A DNA stretch of 7,398 nt. Origin: Betaproteobacteria bacterium. GTDB taxonomy: Bacteria; Pseudomonadota; Gammaproteobacteria; Burkholderiales; SG8-39. Below, piece after piece: positions 1 to 7,298 of this stretch (positions are counted from its first letter, which is position 1; each line of letters opens with the position of its first letter). Location of the stretch: assembly GCA_019237595.1 (NCBI GenBank), contig JAFAGU010000023.1, positions 1-7,398 of the forward strand, written 5' to 3'. The notes below the pieces were generated by a model. That model saw nothing but the letters and a program-made list of their open reading frames with translations. It ran no database searches and was not told where the DNA came from. Position numbers and translations under genes: made by a program.

Positions 1-1628
1 TCGGGCCCGAACGCCGGCCCGGCGTCGTAGACGAGCGTCCGGTTCTGCGTGCGCACGAGCACCGCGAGGCCCTGGCCGACGTCGAGCGTGGTGATCCACG
101 CTTCGCCCTCGCGCGGGGAGGGCGGGGGGAAAAGGAAGGCCGGCGCCAAAAGCGCGAGCGCGCAAAGCCGCGAAGGCGTACCGCGCGGCGCGAGCGCCCA
201 CGCGACGCCCATGAGAGCGAGGGCGATCGCCCACGGCGGCGGGACATGCTGCTGCCAGAGGGCTCCGGGCAGCGCCGCACACCATTCGAGGAACTGGAGC
301 AGGCATTCGACGAGCCACGCCGAGAGCTGGAGGAGCGGCTGCGAGGGGAGGACCGCGGCGAGCAGAGCGAGGGGTGTGACGACGAACGAGACGATGGGAA
401 TCGCCACGGCGTTGGCGAGCGGCCCGGCGATCGACACCTGGGCGAAGAGCAGCAGCGCCGCCGGCGCGAGGCCGAGCGTGATCGCCGCCTGCACGCGCGC
501 CCACTGCGCGAGCCAGTGCTCGCGCCCCGTCCAGCCCGAAGCGACATAGAAGATCAACGCCACGGCGCCGAAGGAAAGCCACAAGCCCGGCGCGAGCGGC
601 GCCCACGGGTCGAGGAGGACGACCGCGGCGAGCGCGAGCGCCAGCACGCGAAGCGGCGAGGCGATGCGCCCGCTCCAGAGCGCCGCCGCGACGACCGCGA
701 CCATGTAGAACGTGCGCTGCGCCGGGACAGCGAAGCCCGCGAGGAGCGTGTAGGCCAGCGCGCCAGCGATCGCGGCGAGCGCCGCAGCCTTCCGGGCAGG
801 AAGCCGGTGGCAGAGCGCCGCCGAGCGCCGCCAGAGCGCGCCGACGAGCCAGGCGAAAAGCCCGGAGACGAGCGTCACGTGCAGGCCGGAGATGCTCATG
901 AGGTGGGTCACCCCGGTGCGATTGAAGAGCTGCCACTCCTCGGCGGAGATCGCGCGCTGGTCGCCGACCGCGAGCGCGGCGAGGATTCCCGCGGCGGGCG
1001 TCATCCCAAGGGCGGCGAAGAACCGGTCACGCACCGCTTCGCGAGCGCGCTCGATCCAGTCCGAGGGCGAATTGCGCTCGCCAAGAAGCCGCTGCACGCC
1101 CCGCGGCCTCACGTAGCCCGTGGCCCCGATTCCCTGCTCGAGGAGCCAGGCCTCGTAGTCGAAGCCGTTCGGGTTGGCATTGCCGTGCGGCCGGCGAAGG
1201 CGCAGCGTGAGCAGCCACCGCTCTCCGGGATGCACTGCCCCGGAAAGCACCGCGGCATCGTCTTCCGCCTGGCTCGACCGGAACCAGGAAACGAGAATCC
1301 TTCCAGGCAGGGGCGCCTCCGCCGATTCGACGTCGAGCTCGAAGCGCGTGCCGCGCTCGTTCACCGACGGAAGGCTCGCCACGACCCCGACGACCTGCAG
1401 GTCGCGCCCCTCGAGCGACGGGGAGAGCCAGCCCGCCATGCGATGCTCGGCGAGGACGCCCGCCCAGAAGAATCCGGCGCCAAGCGCGAGGAAGGGCAGG
1501 AGGCGCGGCCGCCACCACGCCGCGGCCGCGAGCGGCACGAGCCCGAGCGCCCAGGCGAGCGGCGGCAGCTCCGCCTGCAGCTGCAGGAGTGCCGCCCCCA
1601 GGGCGAAGGCGAGCGCCGCGAGCGTCAT
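1..1628 (-). CDS. comEC: ComEC/Rec2 DNA internalization protein, partial (C-terminus beyond left edge)
   Basis: ComEC is the inner-membrane channel that carries single-stranded DNA into the cytoplasm during natural transformation. Reading the minus strand from the ATG at 1628 gives 542 uninterrupted codons with no stop before the window edge. Visible in order: N-terminal hydrophobic helices (about residues 4-60), a soluble DUF4131 region with the typical NPNGFDYEAWLL stretch (about 152-163), the ComEC hallmark LMSISGLHVTLVSG (about 243-256), a run of membrane helices to about 500, and then LDVGQGLAVLV (from about 515) and VYDAGPAF, which open the metallo-beta-lactamase-like domain. The metal-binding histidine motif and the rest of the usual 750-800 residues lie outside the window. 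An in-frame TAG sits directly before the ATG, so no upstream start is possible; the nearest purine run (GGGGGAGG) is about 15 bases away, so the ribosome site is weak. Divergent from the DUF2062 gene. Family call is seen in sequence; competence of this organism is inference. Confidence 0.96.
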   Translation of the reverse strand, partial: MTLAALAFALGAALLQLQAELPPLAWALGLVPLAAAAWWRPRLLPFLALGAGFFWAGVLAEHRMAGWLSPSLEGRDLQVVGVVASLPSVNERGTRFELDVESAEAPLPGRILVSWFRSSQAEDDAAVLSGAVHPGERWLLTLRLRRPHGNANPNGFDYEAWLLEQGIGATGYVRPRGVQRLLGERNSPSDWIERAREAVRDRFFAALGMTPAAGILAALAVGDQRAISAEEWQLFNRTGVTHLMSISGLHVTLVSGLFAWLVGALWRRSAALCHRLPARKAAALAAIAGALAYTLLAGFAVPAQRTFYMVAVVAAALWSGRIASPLRVLALALAAVVLLDPWAPLAPGLWLSFGAVALIFYVASGWTGREHWLAQWARVQAAITLGLAPAALLLFAQVSIAGPLANAVAIPIVSFVVTPLALLAAVLPSQPLLQLSAWLVECLLQFLEWCAALPGALWQQHVPPPWAIALALMGVAWALAPRGTPSRLCALALLAPAFLFPPPSPREGEAWITTLDVGQGLAVLVRTQNRTLVYDAGPAFGP

Positions 1629-1629
1629 C

Positions 1630-1635
1630 TACAAT
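1630..1635 (+). promoter_or_regulatory. Putative -10 box TACAAT for the DUF2062/K+ channel operon
   Basis: TACAAT (in CTACAAT) matches the sigma-70 -10 consensus at 5 of 6 positions and is an AT-rich island in very GC-rich DNA. Transcription would start near 1642, leaving about 22 bases of leader that contain the AGAAGG ribosome site. No TTGACA-like -35 box is seen at the normal distance. The same heptamer precedes the other two plus-strand transcription units here. The box starts two bases from the comEC start codon. Confidence 0.55.
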
Positions 1636-1651
1636 GCAACGCGCCTCCCCC

Positions 1652-1657
1652 AGAAGG
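1652..1657 (+). promoter_or_regulatory. Ribosome binding site AGAAGG for the GTG-started DUF2062 gene
   Basis: AGAAGG differs from AGGAGG at one base and lies 7 bases before the GTG at 1665. This fixes the start of the DUF2062 gene, whose frame stays open far upstream only because the antisense of comEC lacks stops in that frame. Confidence 0.6.
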
Positions 1658-1664
1658 GCTGACC

Positions 1665-2216
1665 GTGCCGCGCAAGCTGCTGCGCAAGGTGCTCCCCGAC
1701 CCCGAGGCGGTGCGCTCGCGCCGCGTCGTCGGCCTCTTCGGCGCATGGGTCCACGATCCGAGGCTGTGGCACCTGAACCGGCGCTCGGTGCCCGGCGCGG
1801 TGGCGATCGGGCTCTTCTGCGGCCTTATCCCTGGGCCCTTGCAGATGCTCGGCGCGCTCGCTCTCACCGTGCCGCTCAGGCAAAACGTCCCGGTCGCGCT
1901 CCTTACCACGCTCTACACCAACCCGCTCACCATCGTGCCGCTCTATGTCCTCGCCTATCGCTACGGCGCGCTCTTCTTCGGCGCCGACGGCTCGGCGCCG
2001 ATTCCGCTCTACGAGACGGACTGGAGCGACTGGGCGGGCTCGGCGCGCGCGCTTCTCGACTGGGCGCTCGCGCTCGGCAAGCCCCTCGCCGTGGGCCTCC
2101 TCGCCCTTGCGCTCACGCTCGCGCTCGCCGGATACTGCGCGGTATCGCTCGCCTGGCGCCTGCATGTCGCGGCGGCCTGGCGCAGGCGCAAGAAGAAGAG
2201 GCGCTCGTCCCGCTGA
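1665..2216 (+). CDS. DUF2062 family inner-membrane protein
   Basis: A 183-residue protein of the DUF2062 family, small membrane proteins of unknown biochemical role. The family core is plain: FCGLIPGPLQMLGALAL (about residues 51-67), then RQNVPVALL and the TNPLTIVPLYVLAYRYG segment (about 85-101). Hydrophobic stretches near 43-69, 76-104 and 139-163 suggest about three membrane segments or hairpins, and the C-terminus is a strongly basic tail (WRRRKKKRRSSR) likely to remain in the cytoplasm. The GTG start is chosen because AGAAGG lies 7 bases upstream and the first residues (VPRKLLRKVLPDPEAVR) look like a normal amphipathic N-terminus. It is the first gene of a two-gene unit: its TGA shares one base with the ATG of the K+ channel, so translation is probably coupled. 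Divergent from comEC. Family assignment is confident; function is unknown. Confidence 0.9.
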   Translation: MPRKLLRKVLPDPEAVRSRRVVGLFGAWVHDPRLWHLNRRSVPGAVAIGLFCGLIPGPLQMLGALALTVPLRQNVPVALLTTLYTNPLTIVPLYVLAYRYGALFFGADGSAPIPLYETDWSDWAGSARALLDWALALGKPLAVGLLALALTLALAGYCAVSLAWRLHVAAAWRRRKKKRRSSR

Positions 2217-3245
2217 TGCACAACCAGTTCCGATTCCTCGTCGCGCGCGCCTACCGCACCTTCCGGTATCCGGCCGCGGGCTTCGTGCTCGTCATGATCA
2301 TCGGCACGGCGGGCTACTGGCACATCAGCGGCGGCAAGGCGACGCTCGTCGACTGCGCCTACATGACGTTCATTACGGTCGCGACCATCGGCTACGGCGA
2401 GATCATCGACCTCTCCGCGAGCCCCGGCGGGCGCGTCTTCACGATGGTGATCGGGTTCTTCGGCGTGGCGAACCTGACCTACATGATCTCCAAGATGGCG
2501 GCGTTCATCGTGGAGAGCGATCTCAACGAGGAGCTGAGGAGGCGCAGGATGCTGGACAAGATCGCGCGGCTGGCGGGGCACTACATCATCTGCGGCATGG
2601 GGCGCGTCGGCTCGAACGTCGCCCACGAGCTCACCGTGACGAAGCGGCCCTTCGTCGCGATCGACGATGCGCAGGCGGCGCTCGAGCTCTTCAAGGAGCG
2701 CTATCCCGATGCGCTCGCGCTCCACGGCGACGCTTCCGGCGACGACATGCTCCTGTCGGCCGGCATCGCGAAGGCCGCCGGGATCTTCGCCATCACCGGC
2801 GACGACGGCCGCAACCTCATGATCACGCTCGCGGCGAAGCAGCTGAACCCCGCGGTGCGCGTGGTCGCGCGCTGCCACGAGGTGCGCAGCATCGACAAGC
2901 TCAAGCGCGTCGGCGCCGACGCCATCGTCTCGCCCGACTTCACCGGCGGCATGCGCATCGCCTCGAGCATGCTCCGCCCCACGGTGGTGAGCTTCCTCGA
3001 CGAGATGCTGCGTACCGACGACCGGCTGCGCGTGGAGGAAGTGGAAGTGCCGGTGGGGCTTGCGCGCTGCACGCTCGCCGAGGCGGCGCCCGCGTCGCGC
3101 GACTACATCGTCCTCGCCGTACGCGCCGGGGAAACCTGGGAGTTCAACCCCGGCCCGGAGTACGCGATCGAGGGCGGGACGACGCTCATCATCATGGCGC
3201 ACCCTGAAGGCCGGCAGGCGCTGCAGGAGCGCTTGCGCGCCGCGG

Positions 3246-3253
<8 letters not shown>
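2216..3253 (+). CDS. Two-TM potassium channel with RCK (TrkA-N/TrkA-C) regulatory domain
   Basis: A 345-residue K+ channel of the Kch/MthK-like type. Visible parts: a first membrane helix (about residues 18-35), a pore helix and selectivity filter TVATIGYGE (54-62), a second helix (about 73-97), then a cytoplasmic RCK N-domain opening with HYIICGMGRVGSNVA, whose G127-x-G129-x-x-G132 pattern and D150/D151 at the end of the second strand are those of a nucleotide-binding Rossmann fold. Later HGDASGDD (170-177) and VVARCHE (216-222) are typical RCK signatures; the last 75 residues form a TrkA-C-like domain. Tetramers with octameric RCK rings are usual for the family; the gating ligand (nucleotide, Ca2+ or other) cannot be told from sequence. 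The filter ends in Glu after GYG where Asp is commonest. The ATG overlaps the DUF2062 stop by one base (TGATG); the purine run AGAAGAAGAGG lies 14 bases upstream, rather far, so coupled translation is likely. The 3' end overlaps lolD, convergent, by 8 bp. Confidence 0.93.
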
Positions 3254-3924
<671 letters not shown>

Positions 3925-3932
<8 letters not shown>

Positions 3933-5166
3933 AGCGAAGCGCCTCCGCGGGATTGACGCGCGCCGCCCAGAGGCTCGGGAACACCGTGGCGAGGAACGAG
4001 AGGACGACCGCGACGAGCGACACCGCGAGCACGTCGCCCGCCTGGAGATCGGACGGCAACTCCGGGATGAGGTACACGTCCTTCGAGAGGAACTGGATGC
4101 TGAAGGCGCGCTCGATCGCCGGCACGATCACGTCGATGTTCTGCGCGATGACGATGCCTGTGAGGACCCCGAGCACCGTTCCGACCAGGCCGATCACCAT
4201 GCCCTGCGTCATGAAGATCTGCATGATGGAGCGCGGCGAGGCGCCGAGGGTGCGCAGGATGGCGATGTCCGCCTTCTTGTCCGTCACCGCCATGACCATC
4301 GTCGAGATGATGTTGATCGCCGCGACCAGGATGATGAGCGCGAGGATGATGAACATCACCCGCTTCTCGATCTCCACGGCGCGGAAGAAGTTCGCGTGGC
4401 TGCGCGTCCAGTCGGAGGCATAGAGGTCGGCCGGCAACTTCGTCATCAGGTCGTAGGCGACTTCCCGCGCGGCGAAGAGGTCGTCGAGCTTCAGGCGCAC
4501 GCCCGTGACGTTGTCGCCTAGCTGGTAGACCGCCTGGGCGTCCTTCAGGTTGACGAGCGCGAGCGTGGAGTCGGCGTCGACGATGCCCGCCTCGAAGGTT
4601 CCCGCCACGGTGAACTGCTTGAGGCGCGGGATGAGCCCCGCCGGCGTGACGGTGCCCTGCGGCGCGATCAGCGCCACCTTGTCGCCTGGCAGGAGCCCGA
4701 GCGCCCGCGCGAGGTCGCCGCCGAGGATCACGTTGAAGGAGCCCGGCGTGAGCGCGCCGAGCGAGCCGGAGCGCATGTGGCGTGCGAAGTCCGCGACGCC
4801 CTCCTCGAGCGCCGGATCGATGCCGCGCACGAGCGCGCCCCTTACCGCGCGGCCCGCGGTGAGCATCGCCTGGCCCTGGACGAAGGGCGCCTCCGCGCGC
4901 ACGTGCGGCTGCTTCGCGGCGAGCTCCGCGATCGGCCTCCAGTCCGCGATCAGGTTGTTCGGCCCGCTGATCTGCACGTGCGAGACGACGCCCAGGATGC
5001 GCGTGCGCACTTCCTTCTGGAAGCCGTTCATCACCGAGAGCACGACGATGAGCGCCCACACGCCGAGCCAGATGCCGATGATGGAAATGAGCGAATTGAT
5101 GCCGATGAAGCGGTTGCGACGCTTCGCGCGCGTGTAGCGCAGGCCGACGAGGAGCTCGTATCGCAT
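3925..5166 (-). CDS. lolC: Lipoprotein-releasing ABC transporter permease, LolC/LolE/LolF family
   Basis: The inner-membrane permease that, with LolD, extracts mature lipoproteins from the inner membrane. The 413 residues show the family's plan: N-terminal MRYELLVGLRYTRAKRRN, one membrane helix (about 23-46) leading to SVMNGFQKEVRTRILG, a large periplasmic domain (about 50-265), then three helices (about 270-293, 317-342, 376-400) and the family's characteristic C-terminal NPAEALRYE. Residues about 168-184 (APQGTVTPAGLIPRLKQ) resemble the LolA-binding hook of LolC (compare FTPMGRIPSQR in E. coli LolC, from memory). Only one permease gene adjoins lolD, so this may be a LolF-type protein working as a homodimer instead of a LolC/LolE pair; a second copy elsewhere cannot be excluded. 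The ATG at 5166 is fixed by homology; upstream DNA is pyrimidine-rich (CCCCTCCCCCT) with no Shine-Dalgarno. Its end overlaps lolD by 8 bp. Divergent from the HugZ-like gene, 48 bp between start codons. Confidence 0.95.
3942..3946 (-). promoter_or_regulatory. Ribosome binding site GGAGG for lolD inside the permease gene
   Basis: Minus-strand GGAGG ends 9 bases before the lolD ATG at 3932 and lies within the last codons of the permease gene. It supports the chosen lolD start and allows some independent initiation besides coupling through the ATGAGTGA overlap. Confidence 0.6.
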
Positions 5167-5197
5167 CGCTGCAGGGGGAGGGGACTTCGGCGCGAGA

Positions 5198-5203
5198 ATA
5201 CTA
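5198..5203 (-). promoter_or_regulatory. Putative -10 box TAGTAT for the lolC-lolD operon
   Basis: On the minus strand TAGTAT matches the -10 consensus TATAAT at 4 of 6 positions, in the only AT-rich part of the divergent gap. It would start transcription near 5191 and leave a leader of about 25 bases. No clear -35 box is seen. It overlaps the opposing TACAAT by two bases, so the two promoters should compete if both are real. Confidence 0.35.
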
Positions 5204-5207
5204 CAAT
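5202..5207 (+). promoter_or_regulatory. Putative -10 box TACAAT, leaderless start of the HugZ-like operon
   Basis: TACAAT ends 7 bases before the ATG at 5215, which puts the expected transcription start at 5214-5215, on or next to the A of the start codon. No Shine-Dalgarno sequence is present within 20 bases of the ATG (GGGGGAGGGG is 31 bases away and upstream of the box). Both facts fit a leaderless mRNA. No -35 box is recognisable. Confidence 0.55.
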
Positions 5208-5214
5208 CATCGCG

Positions 5215-5676
5215 ATGGACGCCGACACCGCCGCCCTGCTCGCCCGCCTGCTCCGCACGGAGCGGCTCGCCCACCTCGCCACGCTGCGCGGCGGCGCGCC
5301 CATGGCCTCCATGACGCTCTTTCTTCCCGAGCAGGATTTCTCCGCGTTCTACGTGCACGTGAGCCGGCTCGCCTGGCACACGCAGGACATGAGCCACGAT
5401 CCCCGCGTCGCGCTTTCGGTCTCGCAGACCGACGATGGGCGGGCGGATCCCTTTACGCTGATGCGCGTCACGATCCGGGGCGAGTCTTCGCCCTTCGAGG
5501 ATCGCGATTCGTCCATGAAAGCGAGATGGCTGGCGCGCTTCCCGGAGCAGGCGATCAACTTCGAGCTCGCGGATTTCTCGTTCTGGAAGATCGTCCCGCG
5601 CGACGCCCGCTTCGTCGCCGGATTCGGCAAGATCCACAACCTGTCGCCGGCCGAGCTCAAGGCCGCGGGCGGCTGA
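5215..5676 (+). CDS. HugZ-like / pyridoxamine 5'-phosphate oxidase-type split-barrel protein (short form)
   Basis: A 153-residue soluble protein of the FMN-binding split-barrel superfamily, closest in look to the HugZ/COG0748 'putative heme iron utilization' group. Evidence: the opening LLRTERLAHLATLRGGAPMASMTLFLPEQDFSAFYVHVSRL region (about 12-52), the helix WHTQDMSHDPRVALSVSQ (54-71), the strand LMRVTIRGESSPFED (82-96), and the C-terminal FWKIVPRDARFVAGFGKIHNLSP (123-145), which resembles the end of the HugZ barrel. It lacks the C-terminal DUF2470 domain found in longer (about 240-residue) HugZ proteins. Whether it binds heme, FMN or F420-like cofactor, and whether it degrades heme or reduces a substrate, cannot be read from the sequence. 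The ATG at 5215 is chosen because the -10 box lies just upstream and the frame's upstream extension is antisense to lolC. First gene of a three-gene unit; the next gene begins 2 bases after its TGA. Confidence 0.82.
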   Translation: MDADTAALLARLLRTERLAHLATLRGGAPMASMTLFLPEQDFSAFYVHVSRLAWHTQDMSHDPRVALSVSQTDDGRADPFTLMRVTIRGESSPFEDRDSSMKARWLARFPEQAINFELADFSFWKIVPRDARFVAGFGKIHNLSPAELKAAGG

Positions 5677-5678
5677 GC

Positions 5679-6431
5679 TTGCTCCTCCTCCTGCGCCTTG
5701 CGCGGAAGCTCATCGGCTGGGCCGATTTCATCGCGTTCACCGCGCTGCTCTACCTCCTCGCGTGGCTGCCCTGGCCCGGCAAGCGCTCCTCGCACCCGGT
5801 GGCGAGGATGTTCAACGCATGGTGCCGCGCGTTCGTGCGCGCGCTCGACGTAGACCTGCGCCTGCACCAGAAAAACCTCCGTAGGCTGCCTGAGCGCTAC
5901 ATCCTCATCGCAAACCATCCGGCGGCGTTCGAAGACATCGGCATCCCCGCGCTCTTCGACGTCGTATCGCTCGCCAAAGTGCAGGTGAAGGACTGGTTCC
6001 TCGTCGGGCGGATCAGCCAGGCTGCCGGGACCCTCTACGTCGATCGCGACAGCCCGGAATCGCGCCACCATGCCATCGACGCCATGGTCGAGGCGGTGAA
6101 CGGCGGCCAGAACATCGCGCTCTACCCGGAAGGCGGCTGCAAGGGGCGGCGGCTCTTCCACGAGTTCCAATCCGGCGCCTTCGACGTGTCGATGCGAACC
6201 GGCGTGCCAGTGCTCCCGGTATTCCTGCACTACGAGGCGCAGGACGACTTCGAGTGGCAGCCGCCCTACACGCTGCCGCAGAAAATCTGGCACATGGCGA
6301 CGACGGTGAATAACCGTGCGAACTATTACGTCTACGACCCGCTCGAGCCGAAGGACTACGCGGACAAGCACGCCATGAAGGCCGCCGCCTACGCCCTGTA
6401 CGTTCGCTGGAACGCCCAATACCTCGAGTGA
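5679..6431 (+). CDS. PlsC-type lysophospholipid acyltransferase family protein, TTG start
   Basis: A 250-residue membrane-associated acyltransferase of the 1-acyl-glycerol-3-phosphate acyltransferase (PlsC) superfamily, which transfers acyl chains to lysophospholipids or related alcohols. An N-terminal hydrophobic helix (about residues 12-31) anchors it. Blocks in order: motif I ANHPAAFEDIG (78-88, His80), motif II GTLYVDRD (117-124), motif III ALYPEGGCKGRRLF (147-160) and motif IV VPVLPVFL (176-183). In motif I the usual HX4D reads HX4E with Asp in the following position, a departure from the family pattern. The substrate is unknown; the YPEGG and KGRR context differs from classic FPEGTRS PlsC, so a specialised acyl acceptor is possible. 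The start is uncertain: TTG at 5679, 2 bases after the HugZ-like stop, preserves the anchor helix, but there is no good ribosome site and the first in-frame ATG (5808) would remove the anchor. Its TGA overlaps the next gene's GTG (GTGA). Confidence 0.86.
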   Translation: MLLLLRLARKLIGWADFIAFTALLYLLAWLPWPGKRSSHPVARMFNAWCRAFVRALDVDLRLHQKNLRRLPERYILIANHPAAFEDIGIPALFDVVSLAKVQVKDWFLVGRISQAAGTLYVDRDSPESRHHAIDAMVEAVNGGQNIALYPEGGCKGRRLFHEFQSGAFDVSMRTGVPVLPVFLHYEAQDDFEWQPPYTLPQKIWHMATTVNNRANYYVYDPLEPKDYADKHAMKAAAYALYVRWNAQYLE

Positions 6432-7231
6432 GGATCTACGGCGTCGACTTCACCTGCGCGCCGCGACGAGCCAAGCCGATCACCGCCGCCATCGCGCTCC
6501 TGAAGGGAAAATCGCTGCGCGTATCGGAGATCGAAGCGCTCTCCTCCTTTGCGCAATTCGAGTCGCTGCTCGCGCGGCCGGGACCGTGGGTCGGCGGCTT
6601 CGATTTTCCGTTTGCCCTTCCGCTCGAGCTGCTCCGAGACTTGCAATGGCCCCTGGGGTGGAAAAGCGCGGTGGCGCGCGCAAGCCAGCTTTCGCGGGCG
6701 CAGCTGAGGAATACGCTGGACGCCTACCGCGCGACGAGGCCGCCGGGGCGCAAGTATGCGCATCGGGCGACGGATCTTCCCGCCGGCTCGTCGAGTCCGA
6801 TGAAGCTCGTAAATCCGCCGGTCGCGCTCATGTTCCATGAAGGGGCGCCGCGTCTTCTCGCGTCCGGCGTGCATCTGCCCGCCCTCGCCGACGGCGACCG
6901 CTCGCGCGTCGCGCTCGAGGCCTACCCCGGCCTCCTCGTGCGCCGGCAGCTCGGCCTGCGCGCTTCCTACAAGAGCGACACGCGCGCCGGACAAACCCGC
7001 GAGCGCCGCCTGGCGCGCAAAAGAATCGTCGAGGCCCTCGAGGAGGCGAAGCCGCTCGGCATCAAGGTCCTCATGGACAACGCGCTCAAGTCGCGCGTGC
7101 TCGCGGATGGAACGGGAGATCTTCTCGACGCCATCATCTGCGCCGTGCAAGCCGCCTGGGCAAGCTCGCAGCCGCAATTCGGGCTGCCGCCGGTAGCCTT
7201 CGCCGGCGAAGGCTGGATCATTTCGGCGTAG
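6428..7231 (+). CDS. DUF429 family protein, predicted RNase H-fold nuclease
   Basis: A 267-residue protein of the DUF429 family, predicted from fold comparisons to be RNase H-like nucleases, with little or no experimental work that I know of. The acidic residues expected at such an active site are all present: Asp7 in YGVDFTCAP, Asp59 in GGFDFP, Glu164 in LEAYPG, and Asp231/Asp234 in GDLLDAIICAVQ. The central region (about 84-115) and 170-200 are rich in Arg and Lys (SDTRAGQTRERRLARKR), which would suit nucleic acid binding. No signal peptide or membrane helix, so cytoplasmic. The GTG at 6428 overlaps the preceding TGA by 4 bases (GTGA), and the VDFTCAP motif begins at once, so a later start would destroy it; there is no clear Shine-Dalgarno, hence translation by coupling. 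Last gene of the three-gene unit. Nuclease activity is inferred from family, not shown. Confidence 0.85.
   Translation: MRIYGVDFTCAPRRAKPITAAIALLKGKSLRVSEIEALSSFAQFESLLARPGPWVGGFDFPFALPLELLRDLQWPLGWKSAVARASQLSRAQLRNTLDAYRATRPPGRKYAHRATDLPAGSSSPMKLVNPPVALMFHEGAPRLLASGVHLPALADGDRSRVALEAYPGLLVRRQLGLRASYKSDTRAGQTRERRLARKRIVEALEEAKPLGIKVLMDNALKSRVLADGTGDLLDAIICAVQAAWASSQPQFGLPPVAFAGEGWIISA
7195..7214. repeat. Perfect 20-bp palindrome at the end of the DUF429 gene
   Basis: AGCCTTCGCCGGCGAAGGCT is its own reverse complement over all 20 bases. It lies in the coding sequence (codons for VAFAGEGW) 14 bases before the stop codon. As RNA it could fold into an 8-bp stem with a CCGG loop. No T-run follows within the next 20 bases, so it is not a typical intrinsic terminator. 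Confidence 0.7.
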
Positions 7232-7298
7232 GCGCCGGCGCGGGCGGCGAACGCGGACACGAAGAGCGCGCGGGCGAGGTTCATCAGGCTTGGACCGC

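Noticed and set aside
246..1664. Long plus-strand open frame upstream of and in phase with the DUF2062 gene, giving a highly charged Arg/Glu-rich protein
   Set aside because: It is antisense to comEC, whose protein is clearly recognisable; the translated extension has low complexity and no domain. It is a GC-rich shadow, and the DUF2062 gene starts at 1665.
1027..1746. Minus-strand open frame of 239 codons overlapping the start of comEC
   Set aside because: Composed almost entirely of Arg, Ala, Gly; wrong frame of the comEC strand.
2009..3202. Minus-strand open frame of 397 codons antisense to the K+ channel
   Set aside because: His/Arg/Asp-rich with no recognisable motif; the plus strand codes for a well-supported channel.
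5167..5637. N-terminal extension of the Lol permease beyond the ATG at 5166
   Set aside because: The frame stays open, but the extension is antisense to the HugZ-like gene and unlike the family; MRYELLVGLRYTRAKRRN is the normal N-terminus.
5349..6419. Minus-strand open frame of 356 codons antisense to the HugZ-like and acyltransferase genes
   Set aside because: No family resemblance, charged low-complexity composition, and it spans two genes of the opposite strand.
7232..7241. GCGCCGGCGC palindrome after the DUF429 stop as a terminator
   Set aside because: Too short for a stable stem with a loop and not followed by a T-run; such GC palindromes are frequent in this base composition.
6967..7284. 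Minus-strand frame of 105 codons starting in the DUF429/GST gap, whose N-terminus resembles a signal peptide (MNLARALFVSAFAARAGAYA)
   Set aside because: Two-thirds lies antisense to DUF429, the rest has no lipobox or domain, and there is no promoter or ribosome site; the signal-like look follows from Ala-rich GC codons.
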